DNA from: Paractinoplanes bogorensis
GTDB lineage: Bacteria; Actinomycetota; Actinomycetes; Mycobacteriales; Micromonosporaceae
Reading direction: 5' to 3'
Assembly (NCBI RefSeq): GCF_018829635.1
Contig: NZ_JAHKKG010000002.1
Location: 62,001-126,000 of the forward strand
DNA length: 64,000 bases
In this document: positions 46,048-54,697 of the stretch, piece after piece
Layout: every line of letters begins with the position of its first letter
Position numbering within the stretch: position 1 is the first letter of the stretch
Notes under the pieces: model-generated
Database searches by the model: none
What the model saw: only the letters and a program-made list of their open reading frames with translations
Told to the model about the DNA's origin: nothing
Position numbers and translations under genes: made by a program

Positions 46048-46791
46048 ATGACCGAACTGTTGACCATGATGGCAACACCGGCATGGGCGTACCTTGCTCT
46101 TTTCGGCTTCCTCGCCGTCGACGCGATGATTCCGGTCGTGCCGATCCAGGCGATCATGATCACATCCGGGGCTCTGACTGTCTACGGCAATCTCGACCTC
46201 GCGCTGGTGATCGCGGTCGGGGCGCTCGGCATGTTCACCGGCGACACCATCGCCTTCGTGCTGGGCCGGTCGTCGGGCGACCGGGGCGCGGGCCGGCTGG
46301 CCGCGTTACGCGCCAAGTACGGCCCCAAGCACGATGACGACGACGCCCGCGAGATCTCCCGCACCAAACAGGCTGCCGCCCGCTTCACCCGCGGACTGCG
46401 CCGACCGGGACCGCTGGTGCTGTTGCTCTGCCGGTTCGTACCGGGCGGACGGATGGCGGCCGGCTTCTACGCCGGCCGCCGCCGCTATCCGATCAAGCTC
46501 TTCGTGCTCTACGACGGCCTGGCCGCGCTCGCCTGGGGTTCCTACGGCGGCCTGGTCGGCCACGTCGGCGGCACGGCGATCACCCAGTCGGCCTGGCGGC
46601 TGTTCGCGATCGCCGCCACCGCCGCCGTCGTCTTCGGCACGGCCGGCTGGATCCTGGCCCTCTTCGGCGGCCGCAAGGACGAGGAACTGCAGGCCGCCGC
46701 GGCGGCCGGCTACAAAGACGTCACTGCAGCTCGTGCTGCATCAGCTGACGCGCCGCTTCCGCGATCGACCCCGACAACGACGGGTAGATAG
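46048..46791 (+). CDS. DedA family membrane protein
   Basis: The 247-residue protein has the DedA/VTT fold. FGFLAVDAMIPVVPIQAIMITSGAL near the start is the re-entrant region. AVGALGMFTGDTIAFVLGRSSGDRG matches the conserved G(D/N)xxGYxxGR region, and LLCRFVPGGRMAAGFYAGRRRYPIKLF matches the second re-entrant motif, FxR(F/V)xPGxR. DedA proteins recycle undecaprenyl phosphate or other lipid carriers. ATG 46048 follows GAGGTGG. Its last 24 codons overlap the end of the convergent lpdA gene by 71 bp. Confidence 0.88.
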   Translation: MTELLTMMATPAWAYLALFGFLAVDAMIPVVPIQAIMITSGALTVYGNLDLALVIAVGALGMFTGDTIAFVLGRSSGDRGAGRLAALRAKYGPKHDDDDAREISRTKQAAARFTRGLRRPGPLVLLLCRFVPGGRMAAGFYAGRRRYPIKLFVLYDGLAALAWGSYGGLVGHVGGTAITQSAWRLFAIAATAAVVFGTAGWILALFGGRKDEELQAAAAAGYKDVTAARAASADAPLPRSTPTTTGR

Positions 46792-48121
46792 TGATCGTGT
46801 GGGCCAACTGGTCCACGGTCAGGTTGTTCTCGATCGCCATCGTGATCGGCAGGATCAGCTCGCTCGCCTTGGGCGCCACCACCACGCCGCCGACGATCTG
46901 ACCCGTCGCGGGCCGGCAGAAGAGCTTGACGAAACCGTCGTGCAGGTCGGCCATCTTGGCCCGGGCGTTACCGGTCAGCGGCAGCATCACCTGGCGGGCG
47001 GGGATCCGGCCCGCGTCCACGTCGTTCTGCGAGACACCGACGGTGGCCAGCTCGGGGTCGGTGAAGACGTTGGCCGAGACGGTACGCAGCCGCAGCGGGG
47101 CCACCGCCTCGCCCATGGCGTGCCAGATCGCGATCCGGCCCTGCATGGCGGCCACGCTGGCCAGCGGGAGCACGCCCGTGCAGTCGCCGGCGGCGTAGAT
47201 GCCGGGCACGTTGGTGCGCGACACCCGGTCGACGGTCACGTAGCCGCCGTCGCCGACCTGCACGCCGTACTCGGCCAGGCCCAGCTCGGCCGTGTTCGGG
47301 ATCGCGCCGACCGCGATCAGGGCGTGCGAGCCTTCGATGATGCGGTCGTCGCCCAGTGTCACCCGTACGCCGGAACCGGTGTTCTCCACGCTTTTGCCGC
47401 GGGACTGGCTGAGGATCGTCATGCCCCGCTCGCGGAACACCCGCTCGATCGCCATCGCGGCGTCGGCGTCCTCGTGCGGCATGACCCGCTCGCGGCTCGA
47501 GACCAGCGTGACCTTGACCCCCATGGCCAGGTAGGCGCTGGCGAACTCGGCGCCGGTCACACCGGAACCGATCACGATCAGGTGCGACGGCAGCTCGGTG
47601 AGGTCGTAGAGCTGACGCCAGTCGAGGATGCGCTCGCCGTCGGGCCGCGCGGTGGCCAGCACCCTCGGGGTCGCCCCGGTGGCCAGCAGCACAGTCGTGG
47701 CCTCCACTGAATAGGAAGCACCCTCGTGCGGCGTGATCAGCACCTGGTGGGTGTGGCCCAGCGTGTCCTCACCCAGACGCGCCCGGCCGTGCACCACGTC
47801 GACCCCGGCCTTGACCAGCTTGGCCTGGATGTCGCTGGACTGGGCCAGCGCCAGCTTCTTGACCCGCTCGTTGACCGCGACCGCGTCGACCGTCACGCCC
47901 TCGAGCCCTGACGAGCGGATGCCGAAGCGGTCGTTGTGCCGGTAGCCGGTCATCACCTCGGAGCTGGCGATGAACGTCTTGGAAGGCACGCAGTCGGTCA
48001 GGACGCAGGCCCCGCCCGGCCCGTCCGCTTCGACGAGGGTGACGTCCGCGTCGAGCTGGGCGGCGACCAGCGCTGCCTCGTACCCGCCCGGTCCCCCACC
48101 GATGATCACGATCCGACTCAC
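46721..48121 (-). CDS. lpdA: NAD(P)H-quinone reductase, LpdA type (flavoprotein disulfide reductase)
   Basis: The 466-residue flavoprotein has the FAD motif RIVIIGGGPGGYEAALVAAQL, a redox-type Cys pair in GGACVLTDCVPSK, the NAD(P) motif IVIGSGVTGAEFAS and the second FAD contact GIYAAGDCTGVLPLAS. The C-terminal TIYPSLSGSIAEAAR replaces the catalytic His-x-x-x-x-Glu (HPTxxE) of true lipoamide dehydrogenases with Tyr and Gly. Mycobacterial LpdA (Rv3303c), which acts as a quinone reductase, is the likely relative. The neighbouring order also resembles that locus. It probably helps oxidative-stress defence. Confidence 0.9.
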   Translation of the reverse strand: MSRIVIIGGGPGGYEAALVAAQLDADVTLVEADGPGGACVLTDCVPSKTFIASSEVMTGYRHNDRFGIRSSGLEGVTVDAVAVNERVKKLALAQSSDIQAKLVKAGVDVVHGRARLGEDTLGHTHQVLITPHEGASYSVEATTVLLATGATPRVLATARPDGERILDWRQLYDLTELPSHLIVIGSGVTGAEFASAYLAMGVKVTLVSSRERVMPHEDADAAMAIERVFRERGMTILSQSRGKSVENTGSGVRVTLGDDRIIEGSHALIAVGAIPNTAELGLAEYGVQVGDGGYVTVDRVSRTNVPGIYAAGDCTGVLPLASVAAMQGRIAIWHAMGEAVAPLRLRTVSANVFTDPELATVGVSQNDVDAGRIPARQVMLPLTGNARAKMADLHDGFVKLFCRPATGQIVGGVVVAPKASELILPITMAIENNLTVDQLAHTITIYPSLSGSIAEAARQLMQHELQ

Positions 48122-48210
48122 GACGCTTCAACCTCTTCCCGCATGGCAGATGTGCCGACACGCACTCCTTGTATTCTCCACCACCGCCGGATCCGGCTAT
48201 CGTCATCGCC

Positions 48211-48672
48211 GTGCGTCATTACGCCGCGTATGGCTCAAACCTCGATCCGGCCCGCATGCGGGCCTACTGTCCGCACTCGCCCATGGTCGGCGTGGGGTGG
48301 ATAGAAGGCTGGCGCCTGACCTTTGCCGGTGAGGGGGAATTGGGCTGGGAGGGCGCGGTCACCACGATCGTGGAGTCACCGGGTGACCGGGTCTTCGTGT
48401 CGCTCTACGACGTGCACCCCTGGGACGCGGCGCAACTCGACGAGGTCGAGGGCGTGACGGCCGAGGCCTACCAGAAGGTCACCGTGCGTGTCTCCACGCT
48501 CGAGGGCGAGTTCAGCGCCTGGGTCTACGTGTTCGCCGGCTACGAGGGCGGCCTGCCCACCGCCTGGTATCTGAGCGAGATCGCGAACGCGGCGGAGAAG
48601 GCGGGCGCCCCCGACGACTACGTCGAGGAGCTGCGCCGCCGCCCCACCGGCACGGCCGGCCCCGAGAACTAG
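48211..48672 (+). CDS. Gamma-glutamylcyclotransferase-like protein
   Basis: The 153-residue protein begins VRHYAAYGSNLDPARMRAYCPHS, where the YGSNLDP loop binds substrate in gamma-glutamylcyclotransferases (GGCT fold). VFVSLYDVHPWDAAQLDEVEG provides the expected acidic residues, and AWVYVFAGYEGGLPTAWYLSEI follows. GTG 48211 places the motif at the N-terminus as in homologues; a TTG at 48169 would extend it. It is divergent from lpdA. Substrate could be a gamma-glutamyl compound, but this is not shown. Confidence 0.85.
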   Translation: MRHYAAYGSNLDPARMRAYCPHSPMVGVGWIEGWRLTFAGEGELGWEGAVTTIVESPGDRVFVSLYDVHPWDAAQLDEVEGVTAEAYQKVTVRVSTLEGEFSAWVYVFAGYEGGLPTAWYLSEIANAAEKAGAPDDYVEELRRRPTGTAGPEN

Positions 48673-49610
48673 ACGATCTTCTGGTAGATGTTGGCCTCGT
48701 AGAGCGGCTTCATGCCGACGGCGAGGTAGAGCCGGGCCGCCTTGGTCGGGTTGGCCATGTCCACGCCCAGCCCGGCCTTCGCGCGCCCCTGACCGGCATA
48801 GGCGGCGAAGGCCCGGCGCAGAAGAGCTTCCCCCAAACCCCTTTTCCGGTACGCCGCCAGCACGCCCAGCCGTTTCACCCAGCCCTCGTCGTTGGCCGTG
48901 TCACTGTCGTACGAGGACTCGAGCGCCCCGGCCACCACACCGTCCACCTCGGCCACGAACCACTCGTCGAAGGCGCTGGCCTGCTTGCGCCACGCGTCGT
49001 AGGCCGCGGCCCGGTGATCGGAGTCGAGGAAGGCCTGCTCGATCACGCCGTGGAAGGCGCGCATCTCGTCCTCGTCGTCCACCCGGACGTTACGGATCGT
49101 GACGCCCTCCGGCGGCTCGGGCGGGGTCGGGGAGACGCCGTCGAGTGAGATCTGCATGCGCGCGTGCTGTTTGAGGAAGCCGAACCCGGCCGCGGTCAGC
49201 TCCTCGATGTAGGCCGTCTCGCTGGGAACGGCGCCGGCGCGTACCTCGTACGGGGAATGACCGAACTCGGTCCCCCGCTCGGCCGCCCGGGCCAAGATCA
49301 GCTCGAGCAACGGCCGGATCGCCGGTCGGCCCCGCTCAGGCCAGGTGTAGACCTCGATGAAGTCGCGACCGGAGCCGGTCGCGTTGCTCGGATAGGCCCA
49401 TCCGACGATCCGGCCGTCCGGTTCGAGCGCCACCCAGCAGTCGCGGGCCAGGTCGGTGTTGGCCTCGGTCAGCGCCTCGTGCAGGTCCTCCGCGCTGTAG
49501 TCGGGATAGCCGACCGCGGCGATGTCACTGGCGTGCACGAGCTCGAGGAGCGCGGGCTGGTCGTCGAGGGTGGGCCGGCGCACGCTCCAGCCGTCGGGAA
49601 GCTCAGTCAC
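48669..49610 (-). CDS. Tandem-GNAT acetyltransferase
   Basis: The 313-residue protein has two GNAT domains. The first holds CWVALEPDGRIVGWAYPSN. The second has AEVDGVVAGALESSY, LGVLAAYRKRGLGEALLRRAFAAYAGQGRAKAGLGVDMANPTKAARLYLAVGMKPLYE, with the full acetyl-CoA loop RKRGLGEALL. Two-domain GNATs include mycothiol acetyltransferase (MshD) and others; I cannot assign this one firmly. Its stop overlaps the end of the convergent cyclotransferase-like gene by 4 bp. Confidence 0.88.
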   Translation of the reverse strand: MTELPDGWSVRRPTLDDQPALLELVHASDIAAVGYPDYSAEDLHEALTEANTDLARDCWVALEPDGRIVGWAYPSNATGSGRDFIEVYTWPERGRPAIRPLLELILARAAERGTEFGHSPYEVRAGAVPSETAYIEELTAAGFGFLKQHARMQISLDGVSPTPPEPPEGVTIRNVRVDDEDEMRAFHGVIEQAFLDSDHRAAAYDAWRKQASAFDEWFVAEVDGVVAGALESSYDSDTANDEGWVKRLGVLAAYRKRGLGEALLRRAFAAYAGQGRAKAGLGVDMANPTKAARLYLAVGMKPLYEANIYQKIV

Positions 49611-49650
49611 CCCGGCATCGGATCACGACAACCGCCGATGTGGCGAGCCC

Positions 49651-50388
49651 TTATCGCTTCAGACGGTGGCGCAGCGACTCCAGCAGGCCGATCAGCTCGA
49701 CCCGTTCGCCCAGATCGAGCGCGGCGTAGGCCTGACCGGCCAGGGCGTCGGCCACCGACTCGGCCCACATCAGCCGGCGCACGATCGGGCCGGCCGGCGG
49801 ATAGGGCGGCTGCCACCCGAACGCCACCGCGCCGGTCTCGCCCTCGGGACCGGCGATGATCGCCTGCAGCGGGGTCAGCCCGCTCGCCCGCACGGCCACC
49901 AGCTGGACGCCGAGCCGGTGCTCGTGCAGCAGGTGGAGCAGCACCGCGGCCTGGGCCCCGGGCGCCTGGTCGGGCACCGGCATCGCCCGCCACGCGGCGA
50001 ACAGCGGCAGACCGGCGTAGTCGATGGCGATCACCACCCGGCGGACCAGCTCGTGCAGCCGGGCCAGCCGGGGAAAGCCGCCGAGCTGCTCGACACCCCA
50101 CGTGCAGAGCTCGTGCAGGTGCCAGGTGGCCACCTCCATCGGGGCCGAGGTCTTGGCGGTCGCCTCCCAGCCGTCGATGACGGCCTCGGGCGCGATGAGG
50201 CCGATCGAGGCGGCGACGGTCTCCGGGCGCACGTCGCCGAGCGCACCGGCGCGCGCGGAGACGTGATAAGCCCAGCCGGAGAGACCCAGCAGGCGCGCAC
50301 GGCGCAGTGTCTGGGGTGACTCGGCAAAGGCACCCACGATCGTCGCTAGCCCCGTCTTGGCGTTGGCGGCTGCCTGTTCGGGGGTCAC
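49651..50388 (-). CDS. SCO6745-type hypothetical protein
   Basis: The 245-residue protein starts TPEQAAANAKTGLATIVGAFAESPQTLRRARLLGLSGWAYHVSARAGALGDV and continues with VAASIGLIAPEAVIDGWEA, LFAAWRAMPVPDQAPGAQAAVLLHLLHEHRLG and GAVAFGWQPPYPPAGP. This is an actinobacterial family of unknown function that I know as SCO6745-like. The GTG at 50388 is chosen; a longer frame to 50901 covers the next gene in antiphase and looks non-coding. It is soluble and mostly helical. Confidence 0.8.
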   Translation of the reverse strand: MTPEQAAANAKTGLATIVGAFAESPQTLRRARLLGLSGWAYHVSARAGALGDVRPETVAASIGLIAPEAVIDGWEATAKTSAPMEVATWHLHELCTWGVEQLGGFPRLARLHELVRRVVIAIDYAGLPLFAAWRAMPVPDQAPGAQAAVLLHLLHEHRLGVQLVAVRASGLTPLQAIIAGPEGETGAVAFGWQPPYPPAGPIVRRLMWAESVADALAGQAYAALDLGERVELIGLLESLRHRLKR

Positions 50389-50455
50389 CCGCCCGATTCT
50401 GCTCTCCCGTGCCCGTTCTGGAAAATATTCTTCCCGTCCACACCGGCGAATCGGA

Positions 50456-51370
50456 TCATTCCGGCTCGTCCGATTCAAGATCCTCCAGGGCGGCCTGCAC
50501 GTCGCCGACCTGCCGCCGGGCCGCCGCGGTCTCCCGTTCCGCGAGGCGGCGCGCCTGCTTGCGGCGGGCGACGTCGGCCTGGGCCTCGGTACGGCGGCGT
50601 TCCAGTTCGGCCAGCTCGGCGTCCAGGTCCTCGACGAGGTGACCAGCGTCACGTTCGGCCGCCTCGGCGCGTTCCAGTTGCTCGTCGGCCCGTTTCTCGG
50701 CCGCCTGCGCGTTGGACAGTTCCCGCCGCAGCTCCCGATGACGCTGCTCGTACTCGCGGCGGCGGCGTTCGGCGGCCCGATCGGCGTCTTTCTCTCGGGG
50801 GAACTCGACGACCTCGCCACCCTCGTCGCCTTCGTCATCGTCCTCGGCGTGGGTGCCGGCCTCGTCGGTGACCAGGCGGAGACGCGGGCGGGGCACCTCA
50901 CCGAAGCCGGCGTAGGTGGCGGCCCGGATCAACCTTCCCGTACGCACCTGGGCCGCGATCTCCGGTTCGGCCAGCGCGGCGGTCAGCGTCGCCTCCACCT
51001 CGCCGAGCGGCAGCTTGATCGACGGCTCCTCGGCCCGGGCCAGCATGCCCGCCGCCGACACCAGCGCCGACACCACCTGGCGGCGCTGGTTGGTGAGCTC
51101 GCGCAGGGCGGCCCCGTCCAGCCCCCGCTGAGCCTCGCGCAGCGCGGTGGACAGCTCGACCAGTTCCTCGATCAGCTCCGGCCTGCGCAGCGCGAGCAGA
51201 TTGACCACCCAGGCCGCCACGGTCGGCTTCTTGAGCGCGGCCAGGCGCTTGGCGGTCGCCCGGTCCCCCGCCTTACGGGCATCCTCGATCGCGGCGCTGC
51301 GGCTCGCGACGAAGCCCTCCGGCGGCGCCTCGTAGAGCCGCTGGATCAGATCATCGGTGGCGCTGGGCAC
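50456..51370 (-). CDS. Coiled-coil hypothetical protein
   Basis: The 304-residue protein begins PSATDDLIQRLYEAPPEGFVASRSAAIEDARKAGD and has KKPTVAAWVVNLLALRRPELIEELVELSTALREAQ in its N-terminal half. The second half is a long charged coiled coil rich in Arg, Glu and Ala (RREYEQRHRELRRELSNAQAAE onward), after an acidic stretch (EDDDEGDEGGE). The start GTG 51370 is one base after the stop of the metallo-hydrolase gene, so they form an operon. The family is common in actinobacteria but I know no function. Confidence 0.75.
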   Translation of the reverse strand: MPSATDDLIQRLYEAPPEGFVASRSAAIEDARKAGDRATAKRLAALKKPTVAAWVVNLLALRRPELIEELVELSTALREAQRGLDGAALRELTNQRRQVVSALVSAAGMLARAEEPSIKLPLGEVEATLTAALAEPEIAAQVRTGRLIRAATYAGFGEVPRPRLRLVTDEAGTHAEDDDEGDEGGEVVEFPREKDADRAAERRRREYEQRHRELRRELSNAQAAEKRADEQLERAEAAERDAGHLVEDLDAELAELERRRTEAQADVARRKQARRLAERETAAARRQVGDVQAALEDLESDEPE

Positions 51371-51371
51371 G

Positions 51372-52007
51372 TCAGGCGATGATCGTGCCGGGCGCGACGT
51401 GGGCGTATTTCGTGCCGCCGAGCCGCTCGAGATGACCGTCCGACACACCCGCCCCGATCGGCGTCAGCAGAAAGTCGTGCAGCGCGAAGGCCCGCCCGGG
51501 TTTCACCGCACGGACGAAGTCGATCGACTCGGAAAGCTTCATCCACGGAGCATTCAACGGCGCGAACAGCGTGTCCACCGACGTGTCCTCCGGCACGGTG
51601 AACGAGTCTCCCGGGTGGTAGAGATTGGCCGCCCCGTCGGAGACCAGATAGCCCACGTTGGCGATGCGGGGGATGTCCGGGTGGATCACCGCGTGCTGAC
51701 CGCCGTGCACCCGCACCTGATAGCCGGCGACATCGAGCTCGTCGCCCGGCTCGACCGCGGTCGACACGTCGGCGAAGCGCGGGTGCTGGGCCAGCACGTC
51801 CGTGTGGGCGTACAGGCGAAGCTCCGGCCTCTTCCCGAGTGCCTCGGTGAGCGCATCCGGGTCGAGGTGGTCGATGTGCTCGTGCGTGATCAGCACCGCG
51901 TCGGCTCCGTCCAGCGCCTCTCGCTCACTGAACGCGCCCGGATCGATGACGAGGACGCCCGCGCCCTCGACCCGTACGCAGGAATGGGTGAACTTCGTGA
52001 TCTGCAC
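51372..52007 (-). CDS. MBL-fold metallo-hydrolase (UlaG-like)
   Basis: The 211-residue protein has the metallo-beta-lactamase fold: THSCVRVEGAGVLVIDPGAFS, the metal motif LITHEHIDHLDPDAL, GGQHAVIHPDIPRIANVGYLV and NLYHPGDSFTVPED, with a late His in FALHDFLL. This is close to UlaG-like lactonase/RNase-fold proteins that act on small molecules or nucleic acids. The substrate is unknown. It is the first gene of the two-gene operon with the coiled-coil protein. Confidence 0.9.
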   Translation of the reverse strand: MQITKFTHSCVRVEGAGVLVIDPGAFSEREALDGADAVLITHEHIDHLDPDALTEALGKRPELRLYAHTDVLAQHPRFADVSTAVEPGDELDVAGYQVRVHGGQHAVIHPDIPRIANVGYLVSDGAANLYHPGDSFTVPEDTSVDTLFAPLNAPWMKLSESIDFVRAVKPGRAFALHDFLLTPIGAGVSDGHLERLGGTKYAHVAPGTIIA

Positions 52008-52114
52008 GGGACCCCTCCGCCGCCGATTCGTAATCGCTCAACACGCAGTCTGCCGGAACCGGAATACCAATGCCGCACGTCCCAGGAGCACACCGAAACG
52101 GGGATGGGAGAAAC

Positions 52115-53101
52115 ATGCGCGCGATTCGTACGCGATCGACATATCTGCTGGGAACAGTTCTACTCGCCGGAGTTCTGCTGGCCGGATGCGGGGACGGGGC
52201 CACCGACAACGCCTCGTCCACGTCCGGCGGTGCACCCGCGGTCGGCGAGGCCGCACCGGCCCCCAACGAGGCCGCCGACCAGGCCGCCGGCAAGGACGCC
52301 CCGGCCCAGGCCCCTGACCTGCAGGTCGACCAGCGCTCGATCATCTATCGGGGCAACACCACCGTGCGGGTCGACAACGTCAACGCCGCCGCCGGGCAGG
52401 CCACCGGCATCGCCAAGACGGCCGGCGGCTTCGTCAGCGGGGACAACCGGAGCAGCGGCTCCGGCGCCGACACCGCGACGATGGAGCTGCGGATCCCGGC
52501 CGACAAGTTCGCGGCCGTGGTCGACCAGCTGTCCAAGCTGGGCACCGAGGAGCAGCGTCAGATCAACACCGAGGACGTCACCGACCAGACCGTCGACCTG
52601 GACGCGCGGATCACCGTGCAGCAGGCCCGGGTCGACAGCGGCCGCAAGCTGCTGGCCCAGGCCAAGTCGCTGAACGACCTGGTCATGCTCGAGCGCGAGG
52701 TGGCCACCCGCGAGTCCGACCTGGCGTCACTGCAGGCCAAGAAGCGGCACCTGGCCGACCTGACCGCCCTCTCGACGATCACCGTCACGCTGCTCGACCC
52801 GCAGGCCGAGGTGGTCACCGACGACGGTCCGCCCGGATTCCTCAGCGGCTTCGGCGCGGGCTGGGATGCTCTGCTGGCCTCGCTCAAGGTGCTGCTGACC
52901 GTGCTGGGCGCGCTGCTGCCGTGGCTGATCGCGTTCGGCCTGCCGATCTGGGCGATCATCTATCTCGTACGCCGGTTCAACCGCTCCCGCCGTCCCGGGG
53001 CCGCGGTCTACGCCACGCCCGCCGGGCCGCTGCCGCAGCACCCGCCCGTCTCGGGCCCGCCGGCGTCCGGTCCGCCCGCGCCGCCGCAGCAGCAGCCTTA
53101 G
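52115..53101 (+). CDS. DUF4349 lipoprotein with C-terminal membrane helix
   Basis: The lipoprotein signal ends with the lipobox LLAG-C (YLLGTVLLAGVLLAGCGDG). After an Ala/Ser/Gly linker comes the DUF4349 region with IIYRGNTTVRVDNVNAAAGQATGIAKTAGGFVSGDNR, MELRIPADKFAAVVDQLSKLG and a coiled-coil stretch (VVMLEREVATRESDLASLQAKK). STITVTLLDP closes the folded part. A C-terminal helix (LLPWLIAFGLPIWAIIYLV) and a basic Pro-rich cytoplasmic tail follow. ATG 52115 has GGGAG upstream. It probably spans or tethers the cell envelope; function unknown. Confidence 0.88.
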   Translation: MRAIRTRSTYLLGTVLLAGVLLAGCGDGATDNASSTSGGAPAVGEAAPAPNEAADQAAGKDAPAQAPDLQVDQRSIIYRGNTTVRVDNVNAAAGQATGIAKTAGGFVSGDNRSSGSGADTATMELRIPADKFAAVVDQLSKLGTEEQRQINTEDVTDQTVDLDARITVQQARVDSGRKLLAQAKSLNDLVMLEREVATRESDLASLQAKKRHLADLTALSTITVTLLDPQAEVVTDDGPPGFLSGFGAGWDALLASLKVLLTVLGALLPWLIAFGLPIWAIIYLVRRFNRSRRPGAAVYATPAGPLPQHPPVSGPPASGPPAPPQQQP

Positions 53102-53253
53102 AACGCGGCCGTCGCCCTCAGCGACTCAGACGGCCTAGGCGGTGTGGACCATGACCCGCACCGCCTAGGCCGACCTCAGACAGCGGCCGTCGCCCTCAGC
53201 GACTCAGACGGCCAGGGCGGTGCGGACCATCACCCGCACCCCCTGGCCCGACC
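53102..53253. repeat. Two degenerate copies of the adjacent gene's 3' end, with hairpins
   Basis: Two units of about 78 bp lie between convergent genes. Both resemble the last 60-70 bp of the M20 amidohydrolase gene (shared AGCGGCCGTCGCC and GTGTGGACCATGACCCGCAC stretches). In unit 1 CGGCCTAGGCGGTG pairs perfectly with CACCGCCTAGGCCG. In unit 2 the stem is GGCCAGGG/CCCTGGCC plus GGTGC/GCACC. They may act as a tandem terminator. Confidence 0.78.
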
Positions 53254-54510
53254 TTAGAAAGCGGCCGTCGCCAGGGCGGCGAGAGCGGTGTGGACCATGA
53301 CCCGCACGCCGTAGCCGATGCAGCTCTCGTCCACATCGAAGTCGCCCTGGTGCAGGTCGTGCTTCTCATCCGACCCGGGCACCCCAGTGCCCAGCCGGAT
53401 CATCGCGCCCGGCACCTGGTCGAGGTAGAACGCGAAGTCTTCCCCGCCCATGCTGATCTCGGCCTCGACGACCCGCTCGGGGCCGAGCGCGGCACCGGCC
53501 GCCCCGGCGATGACGGCGGCCGCCATCCGGTCGTTGATCACCGGCGGGACACCGCGCTGGTAGGACACCTCGACGTGCGCCCCGGTCGGCGCGACCACGT
53601 CCTTGATCAGCTGGGTGACCAGTTCGGGGGCGGTGCGCCAGGCCTCGCGGCTCAGGATCCGTACGGTGCCGCGGGCGTGGCCCTCACCCGGGATCGCGTT
53701 GAACGCCTCGCCCGAGTGCACCGCGCCCCACACCATGGACAGGCCGGCCCGCGCGTCGACCCGGCGGCCGAGCAGGGCGGGCGTGTCGACGATGACCTTG
53801 CCCAGCGCGTACACCAGGTCGGCGGTCAGATGCGGCCGGGCGGTGTGCCCGCCGGGGCCGGTCAGCGTCACGTCGACGGTGTCGGCGGCCGCGGTGAACG
53901 GGCCCGAGCGCACCCCGACCAGGCCCGCGGGCAGCTGCGGATAGCAGTGCAGCGCGTAGATGGCGGAGACGCCCTTGAGCGCGCCGGCCGCGATCAGCCT
54001 GGGCGCTCCGGAGGGGACGCTCTCTTCGGCGCACTGGAAGATCAGGCGGATCCGGCCGGGCAGCCGGCCCTCGCGGTGGAGCTGCTGGAGGGCCAGGCCG
54101 AGGCCGAGCATCACGGTGGTGTGCACGTCGTGCCCGCAGGCGTGGGCCACGTTGGGCACCGTCGACTTGTAGGGCACGTCCTTGAGGTCCTGCAGCGGCA
54201 GCGCGTCGAGGTCGGCCCGGAAGGCGATCACCCGGTCGCCCTCGCCGATGTCGCAGATCACGCCGTTGCCCTCGGGCAGCAGGCGCGGCGCCAGGCCGGC
54301 CACGGCGAGCTCCCGGGCGACCAGGGCCGCCGTCTCGAACTCGTGGTAGGACGGTTCGGGGTGCGAGTGCAGGTGCCGTCGAATGGCTACGAGCTCCTGG
54401 CCGTGCGAGGCGAGCCAGCGGTCGAGCTGGCCGGGCAGGGGCTCGGCACCGGGCAACGGCCCGGGCCACTCCTTCTGGGCCGCTGCGGGCTCCGTCAGAG
54501 TAGTAGTCAC
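53254..54510 (-). CDS. M20 family amidohydrolase (AmiA/AmiB-like)
   Basis: The 418-residue enzyme has the M20D features: LVAIRRHLHSHPEPSYHEFETAALVA, IAFRADLDALPLQDLKDVPY and the zinc-site VAHACGHDVHTTVMLGLGLAL. FQCAEESVPSGAPRLI carries the catalytic Glu, and AISMGGEDFAFYLDQVPGAMIRLG-like EISMGGEDFAFYLDQVPG comes near the end. Such enzymes cleave N-acyl amino acids or related amides. Mycobacterial amiA1/amiB1 lie near lpdA, deoD and pmmB, and the same group of genes occurs here. The extra Ala/Pro N-terminus is disordered. Confidence 0.9.
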   Translation of the reverse strand: MTTTLTEPAAAQKEWPGPLPGAEPLPGQLDRWLASHGQELVAIRRHLHSHPEPSYHEFETAALVARELAVAGLAPRLLPEGNGVICDIGEGDRVIAFRADLDALPLQDLKDVPYKSTVPNVAHACGHDVHTTVMLGLGLALQQLHREGRLPGRIRLIFQCAEESVPSGAPRLIAAGALKGVSAIYALHCYPQLPAGLVGVRSGPFTAAADTVDVTLTGPGGHTARPHLTADLVYALGKVIVDTPALLGRRVDARAGLSMVWGAVHSGEAFNAIPGEGHARGTVRILSREAWRTAPELVTQLIKDVVAPTGAHVEVSYQRGVPPVINDRMAAAVIAGAAGAALGPERVVEAEISMGGEDFAFYLDQVPGAMIRLGTGVPGSDEKHDLHQGDFDVDESCIGYGVRVMVHTALAALATAAF

Positions 54511-54697
54511 GTCGGCTTCCGTATCGCTCTAGATGTTTGTCGGGTTTTCGCGATGCGCGACAGCTTAGACCGTTTTCGGTGACGCTGTGCAACGCCATTC
54601 CCGTACGCGCTTTATCGCTCACGGTGACGAAATCCCTGATGGGGACACTTGGTCAACAGTGACACGGCATGCGAGTGATGGGCACGCCGCGTGTGTT

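Noticed and set aside
49651..50901. N-terminal extension of the SCO6745-like protein to 416 residues
   Set aside because: The extra part overlaps the coiled-coil gene on the same strand in another frame and is low-complexity. The GTG at 50388 gives the family's usual N-terminus.
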